Shown here: piece by piece, positions 1 through 7,228 of the stretch | Layout of the letters: the number at the start of each line of letters is the position of its first letter | How positions within the stretch are numbered: position 1 is the stretch's first letter | Assembly (NCBI GenBank): GCA_019187195.1 | Contig: JABAQT010000031.1 | Location: 97,956 to 137,482, forward strand | Direction: 5' to 3' | Source of the DNA: Bryobacteraceae bacterium | GTDB taxonomy: Bacteria; Acidobacteriota; Terriglobia; Bryobacterales; Bryobacteraceae | DNA: 39,527 bases | The notes under the pieces: generated by a model | The model's input: the letters and a program-made list of their open reading frames with translations, nothing else | Told to the model about the DNA's origin: nothing | Databases searched by the model: none | Program-made: the position numbers and the translations under genes

Positions 1-165
1 CTGCAGAAAGACTACCGAGCCGCTCTCAGCGATCTCGACGCGGCAATCAAACTGAATCCGTCGTATGCCAACGCCTACCGCAACCGGGCGGCTGTGAGGA
101 AAGCGCTCGGGGATGCGGCAGGCTCGGCGTCGGACCTGGAAAAGGAAAAGCGCCTGGCAAGGTAG
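1..165 (+). CDS. C-terminal end of a TPR-repeat protein (5' truncated by the window)
   Basis: The frame is open from base 1 to a TAG at 163-165 and encodes 54 residues. They form one near-canonical tetratricopeptide repeat: an A-L-S-D-L-D-A-A-I-K-L-N-P helix pair, then Y-A-N-A-Y-R-N-R-A and a following helix ending in E-K-R-L-A-R. The LNP turn and the small residues at TPR positions 8 and 20 are visible. TPRs are protein-interaction scaffolds, so the partner and the function of the full protein cannot be known from this end. It converges on the SDR gene with one base between the stop codons. Confidence 0.75.
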   Translation: MQKDYRAALSDLDAAIKLNPSYANAYRNRAAVRKALGDAAGSASDLEKEKRLAR

Positions 166-166
166 C

Positions 167-946
167 TTACACGCCTTTGGCGAGAAACCCGCCATCCACC
201 GCTATCACCTGACCCGTTGTAAACGAAGAAGCCGGGGAAGCAAGGTAGATTGCGACGCCAACCAGTTCATCCACGTTGCCCACCCTGCCCATCGGAGTCC
301 GCGGAAGCAGCGCGGCTTTTCTTTCGGGCAGGTCGATCACATGACTGTTGAGCGGGGTCCGGAAGATGCCGGGCGCGATGGCGTTCACGCGGATGCCATG
401 GGGAGCCCACTCGGCGGCAAGCTGCTTGGTGAGCATCACGACGGCGGACTTGCTGGCCGCGTAAGCCGTGACTTCGTTGAACGTGACAAAGCTGGTCAGG
501 GAACAGGTGTTGATGATGGAGCCGGATTTTTGTTCGAGCATCCGCCGTCCGAAGATCTGGTTGGCGCGGAAGCTGCCGTTGAGGTTGATATCGATGACGC
601 GCAGCCAGTCCTCTTCCTTCATATCCGCGGTGGGCGTTTTCTGGAGCACGCCGGAGGTCACCATCAGGATATCCACGCGGCCGAAGGCGCGAACCGTCTC
701 CTGGCAAAGGCGTTCGAGGCTCGAGCGATCCTGGACATCGGAGGTGAGGCGGAGGGTCGGCGTGCCCGCGAGTTCGAACTCGCGTCCCATGGCGTCCACC
801 TTCTCCACGTCGCGGCTGCTGGCCACCACGGCGGCGCCTGCTTTCGCGTAGCCGCGCGCGATCGCCTGTCCGATGCCGCTGGTTCCTCCCAGCACGACCG
901 CCACTTTGTCCTTCAGGGAAAACAGTCCTTCAATTGCTTCGTTCAT
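167..946 (-). CDS. short-chain dehydrogenase/reductase (SDR)
   Basis: This is a classical SDR of 259 residues, the usual length. The NAD(P)-binding turn GGTSGIG lies at about 20-26, the catalytic Asn in D-I-N-L-N-G is N121, and the catalytic triad is S149, Y162 and K166 (YAASK). The C-terminus carries the usual G-Q-V-I-A-V-D-G-G-F. The common N-A-G strand motif is replaced by V-T-S-G at about 96-99. The gene is divergent from a fumarylacetoacetase-family gene 41 bases away. SDR and FAH-fold enzymes work in sequence in the non-phosphorylating L-fuconate/L-rhamnonate pathways (dehydrogenation of a 2-keto-3-deoxy acid, then hydrolysis), so a deoxy-sugar-acid dehydrogenase is a reasonable guess. 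The substrate is not proven by sequence; a gluconate- or acyl-chain SDR is also possible. Confidence 0.9.
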   Translation of the reverse strand: MNEAIEGLFSLKDKVAVVLGGTSGIGQAIARGYAKAGAAVVASSRDVEKVDAMGREFELAGTPTLRLTSDVQDRSSLERLCQETVRAFGRVDILMVTSGVLQKTPTADMKEEDWLRVIDINLNGSFRANQIFGRRMLEQKSGSIINTCSLTSFVTFNEVTAYAASKSAVVMLTKQLAAEWAPHGIRVNAIAPGIFRTPLNSHVIDLPERKAALLPRTPMGRVGNVDELVGVAIYLASPASSFTTGQVIAVDGGFLAKGV

Positions 947-957
947 ATAGCTCCGAA

Positions 958-973
958 AGTGTGATGATACACT
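958..973. promoter_or_regulatory. inverted repeat in the divergent SDR/FAH intergenic region
   Basis: AGTGT-GATGAT-ACACT is a 5-bp perfect inverted repeat with a 6-base spacer. It sits midway in the only non-coding stretch (947-987) between two divergent start codons. It has the size of a dimeric repressor operator; GntR-type regulators of sugar-acid genes often use similar short T-G-T...A-C-A sites. A GntR/FCD regulator is encoded at 36494-37138, but nothing links the two directly. Confidence 0.35.
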
Positions 974-987
974 ACCTCTGAATACCC

Positions 988-1845
988 ATGCGTTTCGTTA
1001 CATTTCGCAATACACAAGGCGCGCCCGAACCGGGCGTCATTTTGAAAAACGAAGTCATCAGTCTCGCCGGAGCCGGCTTTGCTTCGATGATCGAAGTTGC
1101 CGGCAGCGGAGCGGAAGGCCGTAAGAAGATCGACGCCTACCTGGCCGCGCCGCCGAAGGGCGCGGCGCACTCGCTGGCCCAGGTTAAGTTGCTTGCTCCC
1201 ATTCCGCGCCCGCCGAAAGTCATCTGTGTCGGATTGAACTACCGCGATCACGCCGAGGAGTCCAATATGGCGATTCCGGATCGCCCCACCATCTTCAACA
1301 AGTTTCCCCACACGGTGATCGCTTCCGGCGAGCCGATCGTGCTGCCGAAGAATTCCACGCAGCCCGACTACGAAGCCGAGTTCGCTTTCGTCATCGGGGT
1401 AGGAGGCCGCCACATTCCCGCTGAGAAATGGCGCGATCACGTATTCGGCTACACCAACCTGAACGACGTCAGCGCGCGTGATTTTCAACTCGCGACCACT
1501 CAATGGCTGATGGGTAAGACCTTTGACACGTTCGCCCCCATGGGGCCGTACATCGCCAGCGCGGACGAGATCGCCGATCCCCATAACCTCGACATCAAGA
1601 TCACGATCAATGGCGAAGTCCTTCAGCATTCGAACACGAAGCACCTCATCTTCAACGTGCCGGCTCTCGTTGCCTATCTCTCGAGCGTCTTCACGCTGGA
1701 GGCGGGCGATATCGTCTCGACGGGAACTCCGGCGGGGGTTGGGTTCGCCCGGAAACCGCCGCGCTGGCTCGTTCCCGGCGACGACGTTGTGGTGGAAGTC
1801 GAAGGCTTGGGCCAGCTCCGTAATCCCGTCGTCGCGGAGGCGTGA
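988..1845 (+). CDS. fumarylacetoacetate hydrolase (FAH) family protein
   Basis: The protein is 285 residues, the normal size for bacterial single-chain FAH enzymes, which cleave or isomerise 2,4-diketo acids using Mg2+ or Mn2+. The family core is clear: C-V-G-L-N-Y-R-D-H-A-E-E at about 80-91, the metal ligands D-Y-E-A-E-F (E129, E131) and D160 in N-D-V-S-A-R-D, K177 in G-K-T-F-D, and the closing E-A-G-D-I-V-S-T-G-T-P-A-G-V-G. The N-terminal 70 residues form the small cap domain of this subfamily. The divergent SDR suggests 2,4-diketo-3-deoxy-fuconate/rhamnonate hydrolase or a ureidoglycolate-lyase-like enzyme. The ATG at 988 has no clear ribosome binding site. Confidence 0.9.
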   Translation: MRFVTFRNTQGAPEPGVILKNEVISLAGAGFASMIEVAGSGAEGRKKIDAYLAAPPKGAAHSLAQVKLLAPIPRPPKVICVGLNYRDHAEESNMAIPDRPTIFNKFPHTVIASGEPIVLPKNSTQPDYEAEFAFVIGVGGRHIPAEKWRDHVFGYTNLNDVSARDFQLATTQWLMGKTFDTFAPMGPYIASADEIADPHNLDIKITINGEVLQHSNTKHLIFNVPALVAYLSSVFTLEAGDIVSTGTPAGVGFARKPPRWLVPGDDVVVEVEGLGQLRNPVVAEA

Positions 1846-1897
1846 ACAGGGCCGGGGTGGCGGAAGAATCCGCACGGAAACATCTTTCATTAAATCC

Positions 1898-1927
1898 TTA
1901 TCATTTTTCGCTGTTTTCCTTTAGAAT
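1898..1927 (+). promoter_or_regulatory. probable sigma70-type promoter for the receiver gene
   Basis: TTATCA (1898-1903) and TAGAAT (1922-1927) are separated by 18 bases, in an AT-rich patch that stands out from its GC-rich surroundings. Transcription would start near 1934, leaving a short leader with AAGGAG at 1945-1950 before the ATG at 1959. This supports the 1959 start over an in-frame ATG at 1842 that overlaps the FAH stop codon. Confidence 0.45.
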
Positions 1928-1958
1928 GGAAGAGCGGAGGAGAAAAGGAGCAAGCCGG

Positions 1959-2354
1959 ATGTATCAGCAAGCTCGGATTCTTCTTATCAGTCCGTGTCCT
2001 GAAGACCATCAGACGTTTCGAGCCGCCGTGCGCTCGAAGGAATGGGAACTGAAGCATGCCACCTCTTGGGCAGAGGCGCGACGCCTGCTGCGTGACCTGA
2101 ACTTTTCAGCAATCGTGATTGAAGCGAACCTTGGTGATTGTCACTGGCGGGATGTTTTCAGCCGGCTAGCCGAACTGGACCCGGCGGGAGCGCCGCCAAT
2201 CATTGTTACCTCCGCGGACGCCGATGATCGCCTGTGGTCTGAAGTGCTCAATCTCGGTGGCCATAACGTTCTCGCCAAGCCATTTGAGCAGCGCGAAGTT
2301 TCCTGGGTATTGGAGACGATTCCCCGCGCGAGCGAGGAACTCGCCACTGCCTGA
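1959..2354 (+). CDS. stand-alone receiver-like protein with Asp-to-Glu at the phosphorylation site
   Basis: The protein is 131 residues and consists almost entirely of one CheY-like fold. The acidic pair after strand 1 is E15/D16 in P-C-P-E-D-H. Strand 3 ends A-I-V-I-E-A-N-L-G-D, where the acceptor Asp expected in L-D-x-x-L-P is Glu (E55). Strand 4 ends in V-T-S-A-D, keeping the Ser/Thr, and strand 5 ends in L-A-K-P-F, keeping the conserved Lys. There is no output domain. Glu at this position cannot be phosphorylated in the usual way and may mimic the active state, so this is probably a pseudo-receiver acting by protein contact. No sensor kinase is nearby. The start was chosen from AAGGAG 8 bases upstream; the residues before it show no domain character. 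Confidence 0.8.
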   Translation: MYQQARILLISPCPEDHQTFRAAVRSKEWELKHATSWAEARRLLRDLNFSAIVIEANLGDCHWRDVFSRLAELDPAGAPPIIVTSADADDRLWSEVLNLGGHNVLAKPFEQREVSWVLETIPRASEELATA

Positions 2355-2371
2355 TCAATCACTCAATCATC

Positions 2372-2403
2372 CGAAGGGGCCGGACCTACCGCCGGCCCCT
2401 TCG
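2372..2403. terminator. bidirectional hairpin terminator between convergent genes
   Basis: A 12-bp perfect stem, CGAAGGGGCCGG (2372-2383) paired with CCGGCCCCTTCG (2392-2403), encloses an 8-base loop. The structure lies between the convergent receiver gene and ggt. The ggt stop codon (CTA on the plus strand, 2386-2388) falls inside the loop. There is no uridine tract, so it may act as a bidirectional barrier or 3'-end stabiliser rather than a classic intrinsic terminator. Confidence 0.7.
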
Positions 2404-4095
2404 CGCACTTTGCGGGGTGGAGAAATAGGGATCCGGCTGCGGCACCGCCGCGCCATCCTTGCGCGGTGAAGATGCGGCGAAGTTTACTCCCGCCGCCTCA
2501 TCCCTCATTGCCACCTGTCCTCCACCCATCCAACTCGAAAAGTCTCCCAGCATCTCTACCTGATGCCCCTTGGCCGCAAGCGCCTCGCGGACGGTGGGAG
2601 GAATGCGTCCCTCCACCATCACGTCGCACCCGCTGAAGTTGAGCTTGGTGAACCGCGGCGCTTCGAGCGCGGCCTGAATGTTCATTCCAAAATCCACAAC
2701 GTTGCTGACGAACTGCGCATGCGCCTGCGCCTGGTTCAATCCCCCCATGATGCCGAAGCCCATGCGGAGGCTGTCTTTCTCCATGAAGGCCGGGATAATG
2801 GTATGGAAAGGACGCTTCTTCGGAGCGAGCGCGTTCGGGTGCGATTCGTCGAATTCGAAGAGAGCGCCGCGGTTCTGAAGATGAAAGCCGTAGCCTTCCA
2901 CCGCCACGCCGGATCCGAAGCTCTGGTAGAGGCTCTGGATGAGGGAGGCGATGTTCCCCTCGGCGTCGACCGCCGCCAGGTAGATCGTATCGCCGGCCGA
3001 TGGCAGAGGCTGGCCCGGCTCGAAGTCGCAGCGCGCCTTATCCGGATCGATCAACTTTGCGCGCTCGCGGGCGTAGCCGCGCGATAGAAGCCCATCCACG
3101 GGCGCCTGGAAAAACTTCGGATCGGCGACGTATCGCCTCAGGTCCTGATAGGCGAGTTTCTGAGCCTCGATCTGGTAGTGCAAGACCTGGGCGCTTCCGC
3201 CCGGTTCCTGGGCGAGTGGAAGTTCCTGGAAGATATTGAGCATCTCCAAAGCCGCCAACCCCTGAGAGTTCGGCGGCAGTTCGTAGACGGTCCAACCGCG
3301 GTAGTTGATGGAAAGCGGCTCGACCCACTCGGCCGCGAACCCCTCGAGATCGGAGGCCTCGAGCAGGCCGCCGAGCTTTGAGGACGTGGCGAGAATGGCG
3401 CGGGCAACCGGGCCCTTGTAGAAGGCGTCCGCCCCCTGCTCAGCCACCGCATCCAGAGCTTTGGCCAAGTCCGGGTTGCGCACGATCGCCCCCACGGGCG
3501 GGGCTGTTCCATCGCGCAGAAAGACGCTCCGCGAGTATTCGCTCGCGTTCAGCTTCGCCGCCGCTTCGCGCCAGTGTCCCTGGATGATTTCCGTTAGTGG
3601 AAAACCCTCCCGGGCGTAGTAACGCGCCGGGCGGAACACTTCCTTCCAAGGCAGTTTACCGAAACGCTGGTGCAGTTTGCGCCAACCGTCGACGCATCCG
3701 GGAACGGTAACCGAATGTATCCCCTCCTGGGGCATCGAATAGTGGCCGAGTTCCTTTAGTCTGGCGATCGTCATGGCGGCGGCGGAGGGGCCGCTCGCGT
3801 TGATTCCGGACAGTTTGCCGGACTTGGCTTCGTAGTAGAGCGCGAACAGGTCGCCGCCCATGCCGCAACTCATCGGCTCGACCACGGTGAGAACCGCGTT
3901 GGCCGCGATGGCGGCATCCATGGCCGTGCCCCCGCGGGCGAGAATCTGCGCTCCGGCCTGCGAGGCGAGGGTCTGGCTGGTGGCGGCTATCCCTTGCCGG
4001 GAGATGACCATGGAGCGTGCGTGCGAGCGCTCTTGTGCTTTGCTTGGCATAGTGAGAACAGTGCAGACAAAAAAGAAAATGAAGACTCTTTTCAT
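2386..4095 (-). CDS. ggt: exported gamma-glutamyltransferase family enzyme
   Basis: The protein is 569 residues with a signal peptide (M-K-R-V-F-I-F-F-F-V core, A-Q at about 20-21). It belongs to the N-terminal-nucleophile hydrolases that transfer or hydrolyse gamma-glutamyl groups of glutathione and related amides after self-cleavage. Visible signatures are G-G-T-A-M-D-A-A-I-A-A-N (55-66), S-C-G-M-G-G-D (76-82), the probable nucleophile T370 in A-G-D-T-I-Y, and the late G-G-L-N-Q-A-Q-A-H-A-Q stretch. A Thr in G-D-T rather than G-T-T-H suggests the YwrD-like branch, which also contains cephalosporin acylases. The ATG overlaps the stop of the upstream PhoD-like gene (TGATG), so the two are translationally coupled. 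The frame is open upstream, but that part is antisense-like sequence over the phosphatase gene. Confidence 0.9.
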   Translation of the reverse strand: MKRVFIFFFVCTVLTMPSKAQERSHARSMVISRQGIAATSQTLASQAGAQILARGGTAMDAAIAANAVLTVVEPMSCGMGGDLFALYYEAKSGKLSGINASGPSAAAMTIARLKELGHYSMPQEGIHSVTVPGCVDGWRKLHQRFGKLPWKEVFRPARYYAREGFPLTEIIQGHWREAAAKLNASEYSRSVFLRDGTAPPVGAIVRNPDLAKALDAVAEQGADAFYKGPVARAILATSSKLGGLLEASDLEGFAAEWVEPLSINYRGWTVYELPPNSQGLAALEMLNIFQELPLAQEPGGSAQVLHYQIEAQKLAYQDLRRYVADPKFFQAPVDGLLSRGYARERAKLIDPDKARCDFEPGQPLPSAGDTIYLAAVDAEGNIASLIQSLYQSFGSGVAVEGYGFHLQNRGALFEFDESHPNALAPKKRPFHTIIPAFMEKDSLRMGFGIMGGLNQAQAHAQFVSNVVDFGMNIQAALEAPRFTKLNFSGCDVMVEGRIPPTVREALAAKGHQVEMLGDFSSWMGGGQVAMRDEAAGVNFAASSPRKDGAAVPQPDPYFSTPQSARRGRR

Positions 4096-5594
4096 CAGCC
4101 GAACTCCGGGATGAGCGTCTTCGAGTATAAAGCGGCTCCGGTCATGTCCCGTAGGGTGACTTCCAAAGTCTTGCGTTTTCCATCGATTCTGACGTCGCCG
4201 AAGAACTGCATCCCTTCGAGGGGGCAAAGGTTCGACCGTCCGGCGGGAGGGGCCTTCTGAAACAGCGCCCGGGGGCCAAACGTGTCGTCCAGGCGCGTGG
4301 GGCCGAATGTGCCGGCGTTCAGAGGTCCGGAGACGAACTCCCAGAAAGGAAGGAAATCGTGAAACCGCGCGCGCTCCGGATGGTAATGATGAGCAGCCGT
4401 ATAGTGTACGTCGGCGGTGAGCCAGACCGTGTTTCGAATATTGTGCTGCTTCATGGCGCTGAGCAGGGAGGCAATTTCCAATTCCCGCCCCAATGGCGGG
4501 CCGTCGCCATTCGCCGATGCATCGAATCGCGTCCGCCCGAGCGCGTCTTTTCCATCGGGCGCCGGCAGTCCGATGGGCATGTCCGCCGCCATCACCTTCC
4601 ACAGCGCCTTCGAGGTCCGCAGATCGCGTATCAGCCATTCGATCTGAGTGGCGCCGAGATAAGCGGTTTCCGATGAAGCGGTTTCCTGCCGGTTCCAGGT
4701 GTTTGGCCCGCGGAACGAACGCATATCGAGCACGAATACGTCGAGGAGAGGCCCGTAGGAGATCTTACGGTAGATCCTCCGCGCCGCCGGAGAAAGCGGG
4801 GCATACTCGAGGAACGCCTGCCGCGCCCGCTTCACGAGCGTCTGCACATCCTTTTCCCGGTATCTCGAATCGTCCCGGATGTCCTTTGAAGAAGACCAGT
4901 TGTTCATTACCTCGTGGTCATCCCATTGCCAGACCTGAGCTACCTGCGCGCTGAACCGGCGCACGTTTTCATCGAGCAGGTTGTACCGGTAGGCTCCGCG
5001 GAACTCGTCCAACGTTTCAGCCACTTTGCTTTTCCCGGCCGTCACCAGATTCTTCCACACGCGGCCGTCCGGCAATGTTACTTCCGGTGGAACAGGGACA
5101 TCGGCGTAGATCGTATCTCCACTATGGAGGAAGAAATGCGGTTCGAGTTTGCGCATCGTTTCAAAGATGGTGATCCCTCCGATGTCCGGATTGATGCCCC
5201 ATCCCTGCCCAACCATATCCCCCGACCACAGGAATCGCACATCGGCATGACCATGGGGAGGGGTCAGGAAACTGCCGCGCAGAGGATGCGCTCCCTCGAC
5301 CGACGCCTCGTAGAAGATCCGCTGCCCCGCCGGCAGTCCGGTCAACAGCACCCTGCCGGTGAAATCCGTTTGGGCGGAAAGAGCGGGGCCGGGCGCCTCG
5401 CGCCACGCTCCGGCGGTACGCCACTTCACGGACATCCGCCCCGGCACGGCGCTTCGCATCCATACCGTGGCCTCTCCGCCCGCGACATCTCCAGTCTGTA
5501 CCGCGGTAGGCTCCAACCGGCCGGTGGCGCGAAGGAACATGGCTCCAGCGGGGCAGGCGGCGAGGACTTTCCAAAGGTCACGGCGGCGCATCAT
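4095..5594 (-). CDS. PhoD-like alkaline phosphatase / metallophosphoesterase, Tat-type signal
   Basis: The protein is 499 residues. It begins M-M-R-R-R-D-L-W-K-V-L-A-A, a twin-arginine-type leader, which fits the known Tat export of PhoD enzymes with their metal cofactor loaded. An N-terminal beta-sandwich (about 30-112) precedes the catalytic core: S-G-D-M-V-G (D126), H-S-G-D-T-I-Y-A-D (D160), W-D-D-H-E-V-M-N-N (225-231), and the late T-A-D-V-H-Y-T-A-A-H-H-Y metal site. PhoD enzymes hydrolyse phosphomono- and diesters outside the cytoplasm to release phosphate. The gene is transcribed ahead of ggt with a 1-base overlap. No Pho-box could be recognised in the 38-base gap to the divergent gene. 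Confidence 0.9.
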   Translation of the reverse strand: MMRRRDLWKVLAACPAGAMFLRATGRLEPTAVQTGDVAGGEATVWMRSAVPGRMSVKWRTAGAWREAPGPALSAQTDFTGRVLLTGLPAGQRIFYEASVEGAHPLRGSFLTPPHGHADVRFLWSGDMVGQGWGINPDIGGITIFETMRKLEPHFFLHSGDTIYADVPVPPEVTLPDGRVWKNLVTAGKSKVAETLDEFRGAYRYNLLDENVRRFSAQVAQVWQWDDHEVMNNWSSSKDIRDDSRYREKDVQTLVKRARQAFLEYAPLSPAARRIYRKISYGPLLDVFVLDMRSFRGPNTWNRQETASSETAYLGATQIEWLIRDLRTSKALWKVMAADMPIGLPAPDGKDALGRTRFDASANGDGPPLGRELEIASLLSAMKQHNIRNTVWLTADVHYTAAHHYHPERARFHDFLPFWEFVSGPLNAGTFGPTRLDDTFGPRALFQKAPPAGRSNLCPLEGMQFFGDVRIDGKRKTLEVTLRDMTGAALYSKTLIPEFG

Positions 5595-5632
5595 GCGTCT
5601 ATTGTCGCAGGACGGCTATCATGAGGGTATCC

Positions 5633-6397
5633 ATGCGGTTGTCATTTCCGGTTCTGGGTTTGCTGTCGTCATTTTTCATCCTTACGGCGGGACTCGCGCC
5701 CCGTACGGAGCGCGGCTATCAGGCCTATCTCGCGAACTTCGAATCGAATCTGGCGAAGCGCAACACGTTTCTGTTCATTGACTCCGAGCCAGGGCTTCGC
5801 GACCGTGTGCGGAAAGGGGAGATCTTCGTCGAAGAGCGCAGACCTTCCACCGATCCGCCCAACGCGCTCATCCATCACTATGAAGGCGCTGTCTTCATTC
5901 CCAGACTCAAGATCGATCGCGTACTGGCGTTTCTGCAGGACTACGGCAATCACAAGAAATACTACGCCCCGGAAGTGATCGACTCGAAGATTCTCGAACA
6001 TGATGGCAACCACTTCCGCGTTCGCATGCGGTTGCTGAAGAAAAAGGTTCTCACGGTGGTGCTCGAGACCGAGCATGATGCGCGCTATAAGCCCGCCGGC
6101 GAGAAGAGATGGGAGAGTTCCTCCCGCTCGATAAAGGTTTCCGAGGTGGAGAATCCCGGCACGGCCAAGGAGCGGCAGTTGCCTCCCGGCTCCGGGCATG
6201 GGTTCGTTTGGCACATGGACAGCTACTGGCGCATCGAGGAATCCGACGGAGGCGTCTATGTGGAATGCACTTCCATCTCGCTGTCGCGGGACATTCCGTT
6301 GGGGATGAACCGGTTGTTGCGGCCCATTATCGAGGAGTTGCCCGAGCAGTCGTTACGGCTCGTGCTGGAGAATACGCGCAAGGGACTCGCCGATTAG
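5633..6397 (+). CDS. exported START/SRPBCC-like protein of unknown function
   Basis: The protein is about 254 residues. It has a hydrophobic N-terminal segment (L-S-F-P-V-L-G-L-L-S-S-F-F-I-L) that reads as a signal peptide or anchor. The rest resembles a START/polyketide-cyclase-like lipid-binding fold: H-Y-E-G-A-V-F-I-P, then R-V-L-A-F-L-Q-D-Y-G-N-H-K-K-Y-Y-A-P-E-V, then alternating strands and a long C-terminal helix. No enzymatic motif is seen. The ATG at 5633 is preferred because GAGGG (5623-5627) lies 5 bases before it; an in-frame ATG at 5621 adds four residues and has no ribosome site. It is divergent from phoD/ggt and convergent with the channel gene. The fold assignment is tentative. 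Confidence 0.7.
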   Translation: MRLSFPVLGLLSSFFILTAGLAPRTERGYQAYLANFESNLAKRNTFLFIDSEPGLRDRVRKGEIFVEERRPSTDPPNALIHHYEGAVFIPRLKIDRVLAFLQDYGNHKKYYAPEVIDSKILEHDGNHFRVRMRLLKKKVLTVVLETEHDARYKPAGEKRWESSSRSIKVSEVENPGTAKERQLPPGSGHGFVWHMDSYWRIEESDGGVYVECTSISLSRDIPLGMNRLLRPIIEELPEQSLRLVLENTRKGLAD

Positions 6398-6454
6398 CCC
6401 GGACGGAGGGACTGGGTCCTCCACTCGTGGCATTCGACGGACTGGAGCAATCGT

Positions 6455-6475
6455 GGATTCGAATCACCCGAATCC
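6455..6475. terminator. possible bidirectional hairpin between convergent genes
   Basis: GGATTCG (6455-6461) pairs perfectly with CGAATCC (6469-6475) around a 7-base loop, just past the START-like gene and six bases beyond the stop end of the convergent channel gene. There is no T-tract. A weaker GC-rich repeat lies at 6405-6422. Confidence 0.35.
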
Positions 6476-6480
6476 CGACG

Positions 6481-7131
6481 TTACGCTTCGGAGACTTCCC
6501 GGGTGACTTCCAAAGCCGGACCCGGCCCCGGCGGCGTGATGAAGAAAAGCGGCGTGAGCAGGTAGGCGAGGAACGCCGCATGTACGTTGAGCCAGGCCAT
6601 GCCCGCGCCGGCGAGGTAGACGACCGGGCCAATGAAGGATTTGGTGATGATCCGGGGATCCTGCGTCCCCTCCATTTCGGGTTTCAGCAGACGGCGCAGG
6701 ATATAGGCGTGAAGCAGCATGAAGAACAGGGTGTTGAACGCGAGAACGCACCCGAAAAAGCTGACCGCCAGCGGGTTTTCGGGATATTCGCCCATGAGCG
6801 CCGTGGGAAACGGGACGAAGGACTGGAACATCAGGAACAGCGAGTTGAGCCACACCAACGCGTAGTCGGCATGACGCGCAAGGGCGAGGATATGGTGATG
6901 GTTGAGCCAGAACTTGCAGACAATGATGAAGCTGATGAGCCAACTCAGGAATTTCGGTGAAAGTTCGAGGAGACGGCGGTAGAGTTCGCTCACGCTCTGA
7001 TGATTGTGGAGTTCGGGAACTTTCAGTTCCAGCACCAACAGTGTGACGACGATGGCGAATACTCCATCGCTAAATGCCTCGATGCGGTTCAGCCTCAATT
7101 GTCCGCGTGAGAAGCGGCTTAAGAGTCCCAT
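6481..7131 (-). CDS. TMEM175-type (DUF1211) potassium channel homologue
   Basis: The protein is 216 residues and hydrophobic, with about six predicted transmembrane segments. The first helix carries the family signature R-I-E-A-F-S-D-G-V-F-A-I at about 16-27, which forms the pore-lining filter in bacterial TMEM175 channels; these conduct K+ without the usual TVGYG filter. W-L-N-H-H-H between helices 2 and 3 is also typical. One repeat of helices implies a homotetramer. The ATG at 7131 is preferred over an in-frame TTG at 7152, which adds seven non-conserved residues; neither has a good ribosome site. It is divergent from the TonB receptor. Confidence 0.85.
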   Translation of the reverse strand: MGLLSRFSRGQLRLNRIEAFSDGVFAIVVTLLVLELKVPELHNHQSVSELYRRLLELSPKFLSWLISFIIVCKFWLNHHHILALARHADYALVWLNSLFLMFQSFVPFPTALMGEYPENPLAVSFFGCVLAFNTLFFMLLHAYILRRLLKPEMEGTQDPRIITKSFIGPVVYLAGAGMAWLNVHAAFLAYLLTPLFFITPPGPGPALEVTREVSEA

Positions 7132-7179
7132 GGTTATGTATGAATGTAGCAAAGCGCCATCGGACCCATGGAAGCAGAA

Positions 7180-7208
7180 TTGCGCACCTTAAATTCGGGA
7201 GATATACT
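7180..7208 (+). promoter_or_regulatory. probable sigma70-type promoter of the first TonB-dependent receptor
   Basis: TTGCGC (7180-7185) and TATACT (7203-7208) are spaced by exactly 17 bases. Transcription would begin near 7215, and AGAGGTG at 7218-7224 provides a ribosome site before the ATG at 7229. The promoter lies in the 97-base gap between divergent genes. Confidence 0.6.
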
Positions 7209-7228
7209 TGCCCGCATAGAGGTGGGCT

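Noticed and set aside
113..964. A 283-codon plus-strand frame over the SDR gene
   Set aside because: It is antisense to an intact SDR with Ser-Tyr-Lys triad and shows no protein family features.
4096..4638. In-frame extension of ggt upstream of 4095
   Set aside because: The extension lies entirely over the PhoD-like gene, reads as low-complexity Arg-rich sequence, and the ATG at 4095 is followed at once by a proper signal peptide.
6451..6480. GGATTCGAATC-like sequence resembling a tRNA T-arm
   Set aside because: No acceptor, D or anticodon arms can be folded around it; the sequence is explained by a short hairpin between convergent genes.
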